DNA of 64,000 nt from Hygrocybe punicea (GCA_963556145.1 OY744471.1:4395590-4459589); one strand, 5' to 3'. Positions 16,961 through 29,360 are shown, counted from the stretch's first letter. Program-made: numbers and translations. Notes: generated from the sequence alone by a model not told the origin.

Positions 16961-18124
16961 CTAACAAGGGCACAGTATCTCGATGCGAGGGGTTGGTGTA
17001 TCACGCGAAGGGATTGGGGTGGCTCTTCCAGGTCGGCGTGGGGTACAATACACTGTTGGGTTCCCTGGCAGGGTGGTATGCGACTGAACGAGGGCGTGTG
17101 GGGGGCTGGGGCGACTCGTTTGGGTTCCTATGGGTCCAGGGCAGTCACCACAGTCTAGAACGAGGCTGCGGGGAGATGAACGAGGGCTCGCGGGGCCGGG
17201 TATGGTGCAAGAAACCGGCGGGGGGGTGATGACGTGGCGGAATGCGGTGGGGGTCTGGGAGCGGCGGGCACGGTCCATTCGTGGTAGTGGAGGGAGGTGG
17301 GGTGCTCCGGGATGGTGAATGGGTGGGCGGCGAGCTTCGTGAGTCGGTCCGGGGCTGGGTATGTTGGCAGAACGGGGCCGTGCGATGGTGACGTGGCGGG
17401 TGGCCTGGGTGTCTGAAAACGACGGCAGGGGCTCGTTTGGCGCAATGGAGGGGAACGGGGGGTTCTGGCCGGTGGAACGGGGGTGCGGAAAGTTGAATAA
17501 GTCCGTGTAGGGTTGGGGTACGCGAAAAAACGTGGGTCGATGGTGGTGACGTGGCAGGACGTGGGCACTTAACTTGGACGGCGACGGGGGTTCGTTTGGG
17601 CAGGACCGGAACGCTGGGTCGTCGAGCGTGGGTGCGGGGGTTTGGGTGAACGCAGGTGGAGCCTGGTTACACGAAAAAATGGGGGGTCGAAAGTGATGAC
17701 GTGGCGAAATGCCGGTGGGTCTTGAGGCGTCAAAAAACGGGGTCGACAGCGCTCTTGAGGTGACGTGGGACGCGGTGGGGCCATACGACGTCGAACGACG
17801 GCGCGGGGGATGGTCCTGGGTCTGAAAAATGAAGGTTGAGTGGTGTGACGCGGCCTGGTGCTGGGTGTTCAAAACGGGTCGCGCCCGCGTTTTTGGAGCG
17901 ACGTGGGGCGTCGGTGGGTTGAACGAGAGTGCCGGGGGGGTAACTCGAGTACCGTAGGACCTAGAGTAAGGGAAAAAGTCTGTGGTTGCGCAGCGGTGGG
18001 TGGTGAGGCCGAAATAAGTCGTCTCGTGAGAAAAAAACATCAGGAGTGAGAAACCGAGAGAAAAAGAGGTGCGTGGGTCGAAAAACACTCTCATCACCAC
18101 GTTGGAGTGGTACCGAGGTACCAC
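16961..18124 (-). CDS. Proline/arginine-rich ORF of the non-autonomous LTR element, doubtful
   Basis: 387 codons rich in Pro, Ser, Arg and Thr with no recognisable domain. The ATG at 18124 lies inside the 5' LTR in the right orientation for the element transcript. The underlying DNA is a GC-rich degenerate tandem repeat, which keeps several frames open, so this may not be a true gene. Confidence 0.25.
   Translation of the reverse strand: MVPRYHSNVVMRVFFDPRTSFSLGFSLLMFFSHETTYFGLTTHRCATTDFFPYSRSYGTRVTPPALSFNPPTPHVAPKTRARPVLNTQHQAASHHSTFIFQTQDHPPRRRSTSYGPTASHVTSRALSTPFFDASRPTGISPRHHFRPPIFSCNQAPPAFTQTPAPTLDDPAFRSCPNEPPSPSKLSAHVLPRHHHRPTFFRVPQPYTDLFNFPHPRSTGQNPPFPSIAPNEPLPSFSDTQATRHVTIARPRSANIPSPGPTHEARRPPIHHPGAPHLPPLPRMDRARRSQTPTAFRHVITPPPVSCTIPGPASPRSSPRSLVLDCGDCPGPIGTQTSRPSPPHALVQSHTTLPGNPTVYCTPRRPGRATPIPSRDTPTPRIEILCPC
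17220..17860. repeat. Degenerate repeat of about 155 bp around GTGACGTGG
   Basis: The GTGACGTGG-like motif recurs near 17230, 17388, 17545 and 17697, then closer together near 17759 and 17846. The surrounding sequence is GC-rich and similar between units. It fills the middle of the non-autonomous LTR element. Confidence 0.55.
18084..18099 (-). promoter_or_regulatory. Candidate primer binding site of the non-autonomous LTR element
   Basis: TGGTGATGAGAG on the minus strand starts 3 nt after the 5' LTR. The tRNA was not identified. Confidence 0.5.
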
Positions 18125-18260
18125 TCCGGGGGCTCACGCAGGACTCGAGAGGAAGTCGACTGGATAGGATGGATGATGGACTGACTACTACATCAGGAAG
18201 GCTACTAACTAGGTCAACCGTGGGAGCCTGGTCACGTGACTGGCAGGTCCCACTACTCCA
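18103..18260 (-). repeat. LTR (5' copy) of the non-autonomous element
   Basis: 158 bp, identical by eye to 16330-16487. It is followed by the ACGC target duplication. Confidence 0.92.
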
Positions 18261-19598
18261 ACGCCTCCATTGTCAACTCTGGTGCCTAGTGAGGCACCAT
18301 TTCCAGACCCTCCAGTATGGCCTCCATCCCCTCCACCTACTCTGCCTACTCCACCCAATCCTCTCTCACCTTCAGCTTTGAAGCCTGACATTTCCTTTGT
18401 CAGTGCTCAAGCTTCTCTACGTGGGTGCAAAGTCCCGGGAACTCAGGTCTTCTGCATGGAAGTCCGTTTACCTGACACCATGGGACGTTCTGCAAGCTAT
18501 GGTCCTCTGGCACCCTCCGATCCCTCCATGAACCTTCCCAACCTCCCTGAAGAGTATCACAAATTTGCCAACATTTTTAGCAAGACAAAGGCTTGGAACC
18601 TCCCCAAACACCGTCCTTACGACCTCAAAATTAATCTAGAGGATGGTGCTCAACCTCCTTTTGGCCCTATCTATTCTATTTCACCCTTGGAGCTTGAAAC
18701 CCTTTGGGAATTCCTTGATAAGAATCTCCGAGCTGGTTTTGTCCACTCCTCCCATTCTCCCTGTGGAGCTCCTATTCTTTTCTCTCAGAAGAAAAATGGT
18801 AGCCTCCAACTCTGTGTGGATTTCCGAGGACTCAATCATATCACAAAGAAGGACCACTATCCTATTCCCCTCACAGCAGACCTTCTTGATGCTCCCCAGA
18901 CTGCACGCACTTACACCAAAATTGACCTTAAACATGCCTACCATTTAGTCCAGATTGCCAAAGGTGATGAGTGGAAGACAGCCTTTTGTACTTGCTATGG
19001 CTCTTTTGAATGGTTAGTTATTCCAGAAGGTCTCACTAATGCCCTGGCAGCTTTTCAACACTTTGTTAATGACATTTTTTCCGACCTCCTTGACATTTCT
19101 GTTATTATTTACCTTGATGACATTCTTATCTATTCCAATGACCCTGCTGATCATACAGAGCATGTCTGCAAAGTCCTCCGATGACTCCAGAAGCACAGCC
19201 TGTATGCCAACGCCGAGAAATGTTCTTTCAGCGTTGATACCATGGAATACCTGGGTTACATTCTTTCTCCACAAGGTCTTTCTATGGACCCCACCAAGGT
19301 CCAGACCATCCAGGATTGGCCTGAGCCCTGGAAGATTAAGGATGTTCAATCCTTTCTCGGATTCACCAATTTCTACTGGCATTTCATTCCACACTATTCC
19401 TCCATTACCATTCTGCTTACTTGCCTCACTTGCAAGGGGTTACAATGGAATTTTGATGATAAGTGTCATTCTGCTTTCAATGACTTAAAATCCACTTTCC
19501 TTTCCACTCCAGTCCTTTCCCATTGGTTGCCAGAGTTTGATACTCTGGTGGAGACTGATGCCTCCGATTATGCCATTGCCTCCATTTTCTCCATTTAA
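18261..19598 (+). pseudogene. Gypsy-3 reverse transcriptase and RNase H start
   Basis: Clear RT motifs: PCGAPILFSQKK, CVDFRGLN, KIDLKHAYH and the catalytic box YLDDILIYS, followed after an in-frame TGA (19182-19184) by GYILSPQGL, SFLGFTNFYW and the RNase H start VETDASDYAIAS. A TAA near 19596 and a frame change end this part. Apart from the stop codons the RT active site is intact. Confidence 0.88.
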
Positions 19599-19599
19599 C

Positions 19600-20742
19600 A
19601 TCCTAACGGTGAGATTCACTGGTCGCATTCTGGTCTCGTACCCTTTTGGACTTGGAGTTGAACTATGATACCCACGATGAGGAACTCCTTGCCATCTTTG
19701 ATGCTTTCACTGCCTGGCAGCATTACTTGGAAGGTACTGCTACTCCAATTGATGTTATCACTGATCACAAGAATTTGGAGTACTTTTCTACAATCCGGTT
19801 ACTTACTCGCTGTCAAGCTCATTGGTTGGAGTTTCTTTCCCGCTTTAATTTTGTTATCCGTTTCAATCTGGGTAAGCTTGGAACTAAGCCCAATACCCTT
19901 ACTCGATGCTGGGATGTCTATGCAAAAGGGGGAGATAGCGACTATGCCACAGCCAATCCACACAATCTCCACCCTGTTTTCAGGCCGGAACAATTGGCTT
20001 GGTCCCTCAGAGCTACTTCCCTCGAAGGTGTCGTCCTTGGCACTGGATTCACCATGGATGTCAAATCCCTCCACTCTGATATCATCTCCGGACTTCAGGT
20101 TGATCCTGTTGCCTCCAGACACATTTCCTGTATCACCTCCAACCCAGATCCTCACTGGTCTATCAACGATTTAGGCCTTTTACGCCTTGATAATCGTATC
20201 TATGTCCCTGATGTCAATGACCTAAGACTCCAGATCTTATGCTCAAAACACGATCATCCTACTGCAGGACATTCCAGACAGAACAAGACTCTCAAAATCC
20301 GGTGGGAGTACACCTAGCCCAGACTCCGAACCTTACTGCAAATCTTGTACAACCTGCACAAGATCCAAAACCCCTTGACATCATCCTTATGGATTGCTTA
20401 AGCCACTTCCAATTCTGGAGAAGCCCTGGAACTCAATCTCCATGGACTTCATTGAACAACTTCCAGACTCCAAAGGATTTACAGCCATTTTGGTTGTAGT
20501 AGCAACGTTACTAGCATTATGCGGACTTGAAGCGTGCTCTGGCACCAGATTTCAAGGTATCAGAATTTGTCTATGTTAAAGCTGAACATTTCCAGACTAC
20601 TAGGCCTTCAAAAAAGCTCTCCGAGAAGAACTTAGGCCCTTTCAAGATCATCACTAAGGCTGGATCCCACTCCTATACTCTTCATCTCCCAGAGACTGTT
20701 ACAGATCGCTTCTGCAGCAGGCTCCGGCAACAATCAACTTAA
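19600..20742 (+). pseudogene. Gypsy-3 RNase H and integrase remnant with internal deletion
   Basis: Motifs in order: YDTHDEELLAI and ITDHKNLEYF (RNase H), HDHPTAGH (first half of the integrase zinc finger), then after frame changes SMDFIEQLP, which holds the first catalytic Asp. The sequence then jumps to the C-terminal module (KLSEKNLGPFKI). The rest of the integrase core is missing, so the protein cannot work. Stop TAA at 20740-20742. Confidence 0.85.
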
Positions 20743-20833
20743 CTAGGAGGGGGTTTCCAGAAGAGAGAATAACAGTTTCATTGTTGCTTACAACTAAGAC
20801 AACACTGCTACAAGTGGGGGGGCTCAAGGTCTA

Positions 20834-21626
20834 ATGTCATTGCGAGCCATGGGGGTTATCCAAGACAAGGGGGTCTGCCCCAAGAACCAGACTAAACATA
20901 AGGAGAAGAAAGAAGAAAAAGTCTGAACCAACAACCAGAACAGTAGATATAGTGACTGGTCTTGAGGGGAGGTAAATGGGAATACAACCATGAAGCTACA
21001 ACATGTCCAACTACACCATGTGTTCACCATGAGGCAGACATGAGGTGTCCTCATGTCGATGTTCTCACGATCCAACTGGAGGCCCAGGTGTCATTGAGGA
21101 TAGAAGAGGTCTGGATGACTCGGATGATTTGTCATCAGATCATGTGATGTGCAGAATTGTCTATTTGGGGTCTACACATGCTATAATGGGCAAGTGCGCA
21201 GTCTGGCAAGTGCAGTGCATGGTCGGGTTGAAGAGGGGTACCATCCAGTGTGGAATTGGTGATGTCGCAACCTTTTATTTCTTTTATCCTTCTCTGAACT
21301 CCTGTTCCCTTTCCAGAGTACTTATTATCTCTACGTTACTAAGGACATAACAATTAGTTTACCAAGTATATAAGTTAGAACTACAATGTCCTGTAACTCC
21401 ATTCTGAAAATCAACTTGAGTACCCCTCATTCTCAAACTTAAGGCTTCACCTTAAAGCTCACTATTAGTCTCCATCTTTAGTCTGAACCTCCAGACTAAC
21501 TCCACTCTGTTCACTTTGTGCTTACTCAGTACAACTTAAGGAAGTAGCAAAACTACTTCAAGAGTTCACACCTCCGGTCCTCCAACAAACTCTGTTCCAT
21601 CCAGAGTTGCTTGCACACCTCTAACA
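20834..21626 (+). repeat. Gypsy-3 3' LTR (about 793 bp)
   Basis: It begins TGTCATTGCG just after a G-rich tract near 20813-20830 (polypurine-like) and ends CTCTAACA. The last 360 bp recur at 27984-28363. The left edge is inferred from the tract and the TG start. Confidence 0.6.
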
Positions 21627-22558
21627 GAAGGACTGGATAACAGGGTCACTGCATCGGAGTTTCATGACCAAGAGATATTTCCAAGACAACAGCACTCCCC
21701 CATAGTCACAGACCTGACCGACCAACTGCTCAAACAGCAGTCAGATGAAGTGAAGCCACTGGGCAGCTCCCATTGCATTTCTCCAAGTGGATCCACCATT
21801 AGTCTGGGCTTTACCGGGCTGAGGCTGCTTTGACTTGTGCAACCACAATACAGGTAATGGGTGTTTTTCAGTGGGACTGATAACTGTGCTAGCATAGGTG
21901 GGCAGGAGTGGATCTTTGTTTGTAGGTTGTTTAGCCTAGATCAATCCAATTATTTTTTCTTTTCTTTTATATGACAATGAAAGAATATATTATATAAAAT
22001 GAGTGCTCTGGCTGCATTCTGGATGTGGTTATGTAGTACTATACAGATAGTTGACAGGTCTATATGGGTCTATATGGGTCTGTACAGGTGAGACAGCCGG
22101 CTGTATAGATGTTGCATGGCACTATATATATTTAGACATACAAAGAAGTAGTCTATGATGCTATGACTCTATAGACGTCTTCACAGCACATGGCAGACCT
22201 GTATTGTTGATGGCTGTTTTGCTGATGCATAGCCTACTTCCTTGCCTTGTGCCTTGGTTTGATGCCTTTCCCCCCCTTGCCAATGTCATCATCATCTTCT
22301 TGGGCTTTGGCATCTCGGATTCCACCTCCAATTGTTTGCTAGGGCCTCCGCTCTCATCTTCGCTAGAAAGGCTGCTACAACTGTCCAGCAGATCATGCTG
22401 GTGCAAATCTGGAAGGACGTTGGTGGTAGCAGAACTGTCCTGGGTCTCCCGGCATTGAGGGTGGTTTTCATGATTTGATGTAGAAGTGGCAGTGTCTCTG
22501 TGAGTCTTTTCGAAGTTGATCTTGGGGCAAGCTGTGTCATGCAACAACACCATTTCTG
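21627..22558. other. Intergenic, no gene seen
   Basis: Mixed sequence. An AT-rich patch near 21950-22000 is followed by short direct repeats of TATATGGGTC (22055-22080). Open frames on both strands at 22161-22562 lie beyond the stop of the next gene and show no known motif. Confidence 0.4.
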
Positions 22559-23997
22559 TCACATTGTGAGAATATCATCGAGATCATTGTGTTCTTCTAC
22601 CATAGGATCAGTTGGAGCTTGAACTTCCACCTTGCAGGTGCTTTGCCATAATCCAGGAACTTGCCTGAATAAAGTGCATGAGTGAGTAGTGGTCAGAGTG
22701 ATGCTGATTGACTCACGTGTCCCACCACTTCAAGGTATCAACACACCATTCATCTGTTGGATCAGTCTTGAATAGCCTTACAATGTTGTAGAAAAGCTTT
22801 TTTGCATTGAAATTTTTGTCCAAGATCAACCAAGTGCCACTGGAGCTGACTATGAATTGTGCCTGAGGGAGGATCAGTCAATGTACTTCCTTGGATTATT
22901 TGTGTACCTGTACTATCGCGTAAGCTATCATGTTTGCTGTGATGTTGGTTAGTCAATGCATCTTCGCCTTCGGTGGCTTTGTTGATCTGCGATCATTCAG
23001 GGACAAGGCAGATGCAGGGCCAGTAAATATGTGACGATAGACCTCCATGAGATGTCAAAAATTGATTAGACTGTAATTATTGGTGACTCACATGGACTAA
23101 CAGATAACCATGTAGAAAGCCTTTATCAGGTTCAGCCAGATTGTACATTGATTCATCGTAAAGGAAACTGGGTAATTTGATGCCAGTAATCCTTAAAGAG
23201 CCATCCTTTATCCTTTTAATCATCATACTACAGAAAGATCAGAGAGATTGGCATTGGAGTATATTCTGATGAACTTACGTGGGATCATGGTCGAAGTCCT
23301 TTATGTAGCACATAGGGCAAAGAAACCTCGCTGTCATTGGGTGATTGAATCTCCTGACAGTTTTCCTTGATCTTTTGTGATCAGCAGTAAGACTTGCGAA
23401 GTGAGATCCTTGCACATGTATGGAATCCTATTCATTCTCAAGCTTGATGTATCATCTGTGTGAGCATTATTTGTCACTGTAATGATCTTGAGTGGAGTTA
23501 TAGGCACATAGTCAGTTTTTAGGAAGGTTTAAACACATATATGCATATCTTTGCAATAAATTTTTGCCTTGTGCCAGGGTTCTGATGTAGACTTGCAGTC
23601 ACTTTAGCAAGATCAGGTACCATCTTTGAGAACTGCTCGTAGACACGTAGAAAGTAGTTGTGGTCACTTTTCCCACAGCGCTTGATGAGTGCAATACATC
23701 ACAAATTCAAAGGACTACATACAGATTATTCTCCACATCTGCTGCTGATCTTTCACTTACTTTCATCCCAGCCTCAAGAACTGCTGTCAAATCTATGAAA
23801 GTGTCAATGCTCACTGCAAGCCAACAAGCCGCCTGCATGTATTTCTTCATGGGGTCTAAGTCAGCATCTGAGTCATTTCTGTATGTTGTATATCATCCCA
23901 ACTGTCCTTAGGTTCTCATATCATAGAACACTGACCTGTCTCTCTTGCATGATGCATCTGCTTTACCCAGGCTATCAATGAGGATTTGTACAGTCAT
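22559..23997 (-). CDS. DUF6698-like agaricomycete protein, multi-exon
   Basis: Spliced gene on the minus strand. Exon 1 starts at the ATG 23997 (MTVQILIDSLGKAD), exon 2 is 23761-23878 and exon 3 starts at 23680 (RCGKSDHNYF). Later exons carry KRSRKTVRRFNHP with FLCPMCYI, then KLPSFLYDESMYN, GFLHGYLLVH, YRHIFTGPASA and TDEWCVDTLKWWD, ending at TGA 22559-22561. From memory this string of motifs is that of the DUF6698 family, which is multicopy in mushroom genomes and of unknown function. Introns are about 50-80 nt with GT-AG ends. Borders between exon 3 and the RRFNHP exon are not settled, so a defect there cannot be excluded. Confidence 0.6.
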
Positions 23998-24417
23998 GGA
24001 GGTCAAGAATAAAGTTTTATATTAAGAAAAATGTGATTGCAGAAGAAAAAATAATGATGTCATCAAATTTTAAATGTATGTATTCTATTTACATGGATTG
24101 CAAACCATTACAAGTAACTAAAAGGACCTGTAAAAAAAACAAGGAAGTACAAGCAGCCCTGTAACCAAAAAAATACTCACTGCAAAGAACTAGATCTCAT
24201 TAATTATTGCCAGATTGTTTCCCACATTGCAAGTCTTGGAATTTCCCCTCAGAGTCCTGGTCAGTGAGTCAATGTCAGCTAGAAATAAATTTGATATGAC
24301 ATTCTTACAATTCTTCATCTGATTCAGATTCAGTTGTGCTTCCTGTGTGACTCCATGCGGTGTTAAATCTGTGGTGAAGGTTGGGTGATATAGCTTGGTA
24401 CTGGGTCGATGGAATTG

Positions 24418-24669
24418 TCAATTCAAAGGTCTAGGATGGCATTCTTTATGTGTAAGACCATCATTAAAATAGAAAGCAATATGTACAACAGGTCCTGAAC
24501 AGTGAGGGACAACTGTAAAACGGAAAGTTTGGGAGAACACGGAGATGAAATTGTGGCCAGCCGGTAACTCAATAATGAAGGTGTTGTCTCTGGTTCCATC
24601 ACCTGCAAAACATGTTTGTGTCGTTTGTGTTGGCATGGTGGTGGTTTGTGGAAAAGGCCTTTCGGGCAT
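24418..24669 (-). CDS. Small hypothetical protein
   Basis: 83 codons from ATG 24669 (MPERPFPQTTT). The middle alternates charged and beta-type residues (NTFIIELPAGHNFISV, TFRFTVVPHC), suggesting a small beta-rich domain. No family recognised. It sits head to head with a broken plus-strand gene. Confidence 0.35.
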   Translation of the reverse strand: MPERPFPQTTTMPTQTTQTCFAGDGTRDNTFIIELPAGHNFISVFSQTFRFTVVPHCSGPVVHIAFYFNDGLTHKECHPRPLN

Positions 24670-24850
24670 CACCAACTGATGAACTTCTTAAGTATCTGCT
24701 GCAGCAAAATTAATTAAAGTTGTCAGAGATATCAATATATTGCACCTTACTGATGCAGTTTCTCCTCTTCATTAACAGCATGAGTCTGGGTATTGATCCC
24801 ACACTAAGCCTGACATCTTGCAACTGTGACAATTCCGGCAGGAGAGTGGC

Positions 24851-25856
24851 ATGGTCATACTGGCTGGCAGCTCTGCACAACCCTATACACAGAGATTCAA
24901 TGTGCCATTTATCATACCACCCAAAAATACTGGAATCAATTCAGAACCTACCATTCCATGCCCACCTGGCCCTATCAGCTCAATCTATCAAATGACAGCT
25001 GGAAAGAAGCCCAGCAAAGAACTTGTTGTACACGAATTTGGCCAGATTGAGACAAATGTACAAGGACATTCTTACAAACTGCAAAAGATTCAAAACGAGA
25101 ACAAAATGTTGAAAAGTTCAATCGCACATACCCAGGGGTAAATGGAAGAGTATTTTGAGAGGCTTGAAAAGAAATAAGAGGAACATTTGGCAGCTGTTGT
25201 GGCCGCAACGCAGTCTTGAGCAAGGGCTGCTACTAGTAGCAGAGACTCTTCAGAAAACAATGAATCTGATGATGGAGAACCCACCTTGGAAGAGCAAAAG
25301 ATTGTGAATGCTAAGCATGAGGCAGAAACAAGTGTCTCAGCATCAAATCACATCAAAATAAAGGTACTTACCAGATCACTAGTCTAACACTGGCAGACTG
25401 ATCATGACCTGTAATACAGCAACTTACAAATGTTATGTATTGCAAGTTCCTGGGTGTCTCGAAGCTCAGCAAAAAGAGCGACCTACCTATCATCATGGAG
25501 ACTTTGATGGCAACACCATACCATTTGTTCAAGGCTCTAATGAAATCCATCAGGTCTGGTTTTTCTGGGACAAGCCATATAAGGACCCCCACAATCACAA
25601 AGCAATTATGACAATTGCCTCATTCGCAAAATCACATGGAAGAGAATATGTTTCTCAGGCTGGGGAATTTCTTGACATGATCAAGCAAGGTGACCTGGAA
25701 TCAAGGTTTGTCACTAAATATCAGGTGCTGCAGAAGATCTTTTGGGGTATGATGGGGAAAAAATCAATGAGACCTGGTGGAGAACTTACCAAAAATATGA
25801 GGGATAACTGTGCTCATGAAGTAAGTGGTGTCAAGACTAGTTGCAAACCATCCTGA
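24851..25856 (+). pseudogene. Broken hypothetical gene
   Basis: A frame from 24851 gives a proline-rich start and a coiled-coil-like stretch. It is interrupted by three in-frame stops (about 25139-25220), after which an acidic segment (NNESDDGEPTLEEQK) continues. A second frame from 25404 reads QVWFFWDKPYKDPHNH and SHGREYVSQAGEFL. The pieces look like remains of one or two host genes. No family recognised. Confidence 0.35.
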
Positions 25857-26140
25857 TGTGTATGCAGAAACTTGAGGTGTGGGAACGGAAATGAAATGCT
25901 CTTCCAGCAGATTCCGATTGGTGCTCCGAAAAATACAATGCAGCTTTCACGATCCAACAAATGTCCAATGATGAAGATACCTACAATGAAGATGGAACCG
26001 TTTTGCAAGGTGTGTACACATTGCATGCGCCAAATAGCCATGCAGAAGTTGTAAGTGATTCTTCATTCATTCTCTAAAAAGAATTCTCATACCTGTATTA
26101 GGTCAACCAATTATGCAATGAGATAGACCAGGTTGTAGAT

Positions 26141-26460
26141 ACTGACCAGCTCGACTAAGGACCCCGGAGATGTTATTATTCATCAATATATAAATAATTC
26201 ATGAAATACTATATGGATTGTTAATGTGTGAAATCATCTATTTTATAAGGCCCATGCTTAGTTCCTTGTTTCTAAAGTTGCTTTACTATAGTCCAATCAT
26301 GCCACACAAGAGTCCATGTGCCTCTCCCTTCATCTCACCTTTGGGGTATCCCATGTTTCAGTTTCACTAGCATTTTATCTACTTGGGGACATCCTGTTCT
26401 ACAGGACCACCTTATCTCCTAAGTAAGAACCTTTCTTATATTCTTCCCATCTTTTTAATG
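26141..26460 (+). repeat. Left arm of the 3.55-kb inverted repeat
   Basis: Matches the reverse complement of 29361-29693 with few changes and one short indel. Confidence 0.85.
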
Positions 26461-27983
26461 TTAGCTATACAGTTTTTCATTACTTCCCTCTCCCACCTTT
26501 TATCTCCTTTCCCTTTATCTGTGTAATGCATCTAACCTATCTTTCTTTTGTAATAGATCATTTTTCTGGACCTTGCTGCTGTTTTAAGGTGGGACCACAT
26601 ACACTTAGACAGGTCCCAAAAAACTGCAGGTGCTTGATTAGATTCATTGCAAAATATATAAAGAATTCACCTGTTTTCAGTCACCAGTTTGTTTGCATAC
26701 TCCTGCAAACAAGCACTCTGTGTGAGACACATAACTCAGCAACCAGGTCTCAGATAAACAAGATTGCAGGGTGCCAGGCAGCTCTATAATTAAAATAACA
26801 TATCAGTTCCAGTTCCAGTTTCAGTCATTCTGGTTCAGGTTCAGCTCCCCAACCCTAGGTGGGACTCAGATTACATGTACATGTTCAGACCTTCATTATT
26901 ATGGACCCTCTATCTGTCATGCGATGTGACAAACAGAAGGTTTTACTTCAGTTAGAAGACAGAGTTTAGACAAAAGGTGAAGTGCAGAAGCAGGTCTTTA
27001 ACAAGTTAAGTTACAGGGTTACATCACCAAAAGTAGACTACTTCTGTACATTTTGAGATGTGGCTGTGTGGCTAAGTAGAAAAGGAAAGAAGCCAATAAG
27101 AAGAAAGAGGGTTGTGTCATATAGACTACATAAGCAGAAGAAGGTCCTACAAGGAATAGATATAATGTAAGCAGAAAAAAAAGGACATATGAGTAAGAAA
27201 ACAAAGATAAGCATAAAGCCATGACAAAGGAAGAAGGAGATATCACAGGTCATGGTCATGTTGTAGAGGGTACAACCTCTGTAGCCACAGAAATCCACCA
27301 AAATGCACATTCTACCACTCATCCATGCACTTTATCCTAATCCAACTGTTATTACTCATCAATTCCAAACAAGTCTGGAACTGAATACAGACCCAAATGC
27401 GCCAACCCCTCTCTGTCCAATCACTGGGCACCCATAATATCAGTTGTATTCACATGCCTACACACCCAGAATGCTATGACCTCTGTAGTATAAAAAGGAC
27501 TCCCATATACTCATAGTGGATAGATACCTGAGGCCTAGAATTGTACCCCAGTAGTTCTTGTTATGCCTGCCACTTTTTCGGCTTTCACCCCATATGAACC
27601 GCTTACCCAACCCCTTTGCCCCCAAGTCAGCATAAACCCACCATCTTGGTTCCTACCCCAAATCCAACACATCACTGGTTACCAACGTGTTACTGCTAGA
27701 CTTGTCCACCAGAACATACCCATCACACATAATGCCACAAGGCTAAGGACAGAGAAAGCAGAGGTAGTAGAGATATTAACAGCAGAAGACCCTGAGAAAA
27801 CCAAGATCTGTCATATCCATGCAACTCCGATGGATTCTGACAAACTCTGCTCCATACTTTTCCACCCCTTTATCTTATCTTATCCCCTCATGTATGTTAT
27901 TGTTCCTTTCCTCGTTATACTCGCTATTCTTCTTCTTCTCCATTACTCCAGACTCCTATCTGTTCCTCCCCTTTGTTTACTTG
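26461..27983. other. Interior of the inverted-repeat element
   Basis: No convincing gene. A frame from 27563 (179 codons) runs into the LTR fragment and is probably chance. A CCAGTTCCAGTTTCAGT-type stretch lies near 26806. Confidence 0.35.
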
Positions 27984-28363
27984 TCACCGTACGTAGCAAC
28001 CCTTTATTCCTTTTATTCTTCTCCAAACTCTGGTTCACCTTCCAGAGTTCTTATTATCTTTATGTTACTAAGGACATAACAATTAGTTTACCAAGTATAT
28101 AAGCTAGAACTACAATGTCCTGTAACTTCGTTCTGAAAATCAACTTGAGTTCCTCTTATCCTATTCACTCTCAAACTTAAGGCTTTGCCTTGAGCTCACT
28201 ATTAGTCTCCATCTTTAGTCCAAACCTCTGGACTAACTCTGCTTCATCTGCCCAGTGCCTACTCAGTACAACTTAAGGAAGTAGCTAAACTACTTCAAGA
28301 GTTCGCACCTCCAGTCCTCCAATTAACTCCATTCCATCTGGAGTTACTTGCACGTCTCTAACA
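27984..28363 (+). repeat. Solo LTR fragment of the Gypsy-3 family
   Basis: About 380 bp, closely matching the last 360 bp of the Gypsy-3 LTR (21266-21626). Shared blocks include AAGGACATAACAATTAG, CAACTTAAGGAAGTAGC and the CTCTAACA end. Confidence 0.8.
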
Positions 28364-29360
28364 AGACCCTGAATCAAGATCAACAACATGCTGAGGCAAC
28401 ACAATTACCAACCAACAACAATGCGAACCCCTGGATGCGTAATGACTGGAGGTTACCACGCCACATGAAAAAGCCTACCCTTGAGTCACTGGTATATAAT
28501 GGTCATAAGTAGTCAGTAGAAACCCAGCTTTGGTCTAGTTCATTTTCCCTGGTCATCTTAGCTCTCCCTGTATCATTGTACCACTGAATCTATTTGGTTT
28601 TTCTCATTCTCTACTCAGTATCCTTGATTCCTTTGTGTTGCCTGTGTTGCTGGTCCAATGCCAGAGTCCATCTTGAGACATCCTGTAACAGTTCTCTAGA
28701 CTTGTACTCTCCACTCTCACTGTCTCACTGTCATAATCACAAAACTCTTGTCATTTCACTTTGCTCCCCATCATTCCCACCTTGTCTTATTGTTGTTATG
28801 CTCATCAACTACAACCTGACCTTCACCCAATGTCAGATTACATCAGATCACACCAGATTTTGTTGGAAACTATCTTTTCTATCTTCAGTTTCCCTTCACT
28901 ACTAACTAGGCACCACTGACTACACCTCAGTCACTAGTTAGCTGACCACCCTTCTAGTATCCCCTTTGGTACTAGGCCTGAACTACACATTACAATGCAT
29001 CATAACACCAACACCTCACACCCCCCTTATCTTCATTGACTAGCCTCATGATGGATGTTTTAATATAGATCATTCTTTGTTATTGTACTAGTTGCCACAT
29101 TGTCCTTCTATCACTTATGCTGTGCTTCTTTATGACTTATACTAGCATAGTTGCTGGAGTACTCCCCAGCTTGATATTACATTTGGTTGAGCATAAAACT
29201 GTGTGATCCTAGTCCCTTACAGAACTTTCTACAAATCCAGCATGGAATAAAAATACTAAATAAAATACATTATCCATTGGGGGGTAAACCCCTTCAGATG
29301 CCTATGAATAACCTAACCTATGCAGAACTGATTAGTCTTGTAAAATCTGCATTATTTAGG
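28364..29360. other. No gene seen
   Basis: Interior of the inverted-repeat element up to its right arm. Short frames only. A stretch near 28900-28960 has several CTAGT/ACTAG repeats. Confidence 0.35.

Larger units (their letters stand above)
16330..18260 (-). mobile_element. Young non-autonomous LTR retroelement (TRIM/LARD-like)
   Basis: It is 1931 bp long with two 158-bp LTRs that look identical, flanked by the 4-bp target duplication ACGC (16326-16329 and 18261-18264). Orientation is minus: a purine tract borders the left LTR, and a TGG-starting primer site lies 3 nt from the right LTR on that strand. It has no RT or integrase, only a low-complexity proline-rich ORF. The identical LTRs argue for a recent insertion that needed proteins from another element. 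Confidence 0.85.
15833..21626 (+). mobile_element. Gypsy-3: decayed, 5'-truncated Ty3/gypsy element
   Basis: On the plus strand the pieces are protease-like (15833-16329), RT-RNaseH (18261-19598), RNaseH-integrase (19600-20742) and a 3' LTR (20834-21626). A young LTR element (16330-18260) sits between protease and RT. Stops, a frameshift and an internal deletion of the integrase core show that the copy is dead. It belongs to a different subgroup from Gypsy-1 and Gypsy-2: its RT box is YLDDI rather than FIDD. Confidence 0.85.

Noticed and set aside
27563..28102. 179-codon plus-strand frame as a gene
   Set aside because: Its second half lies in an LTR fragment and the hydrophobic stretch follows the T-rich DNA; no family seen.
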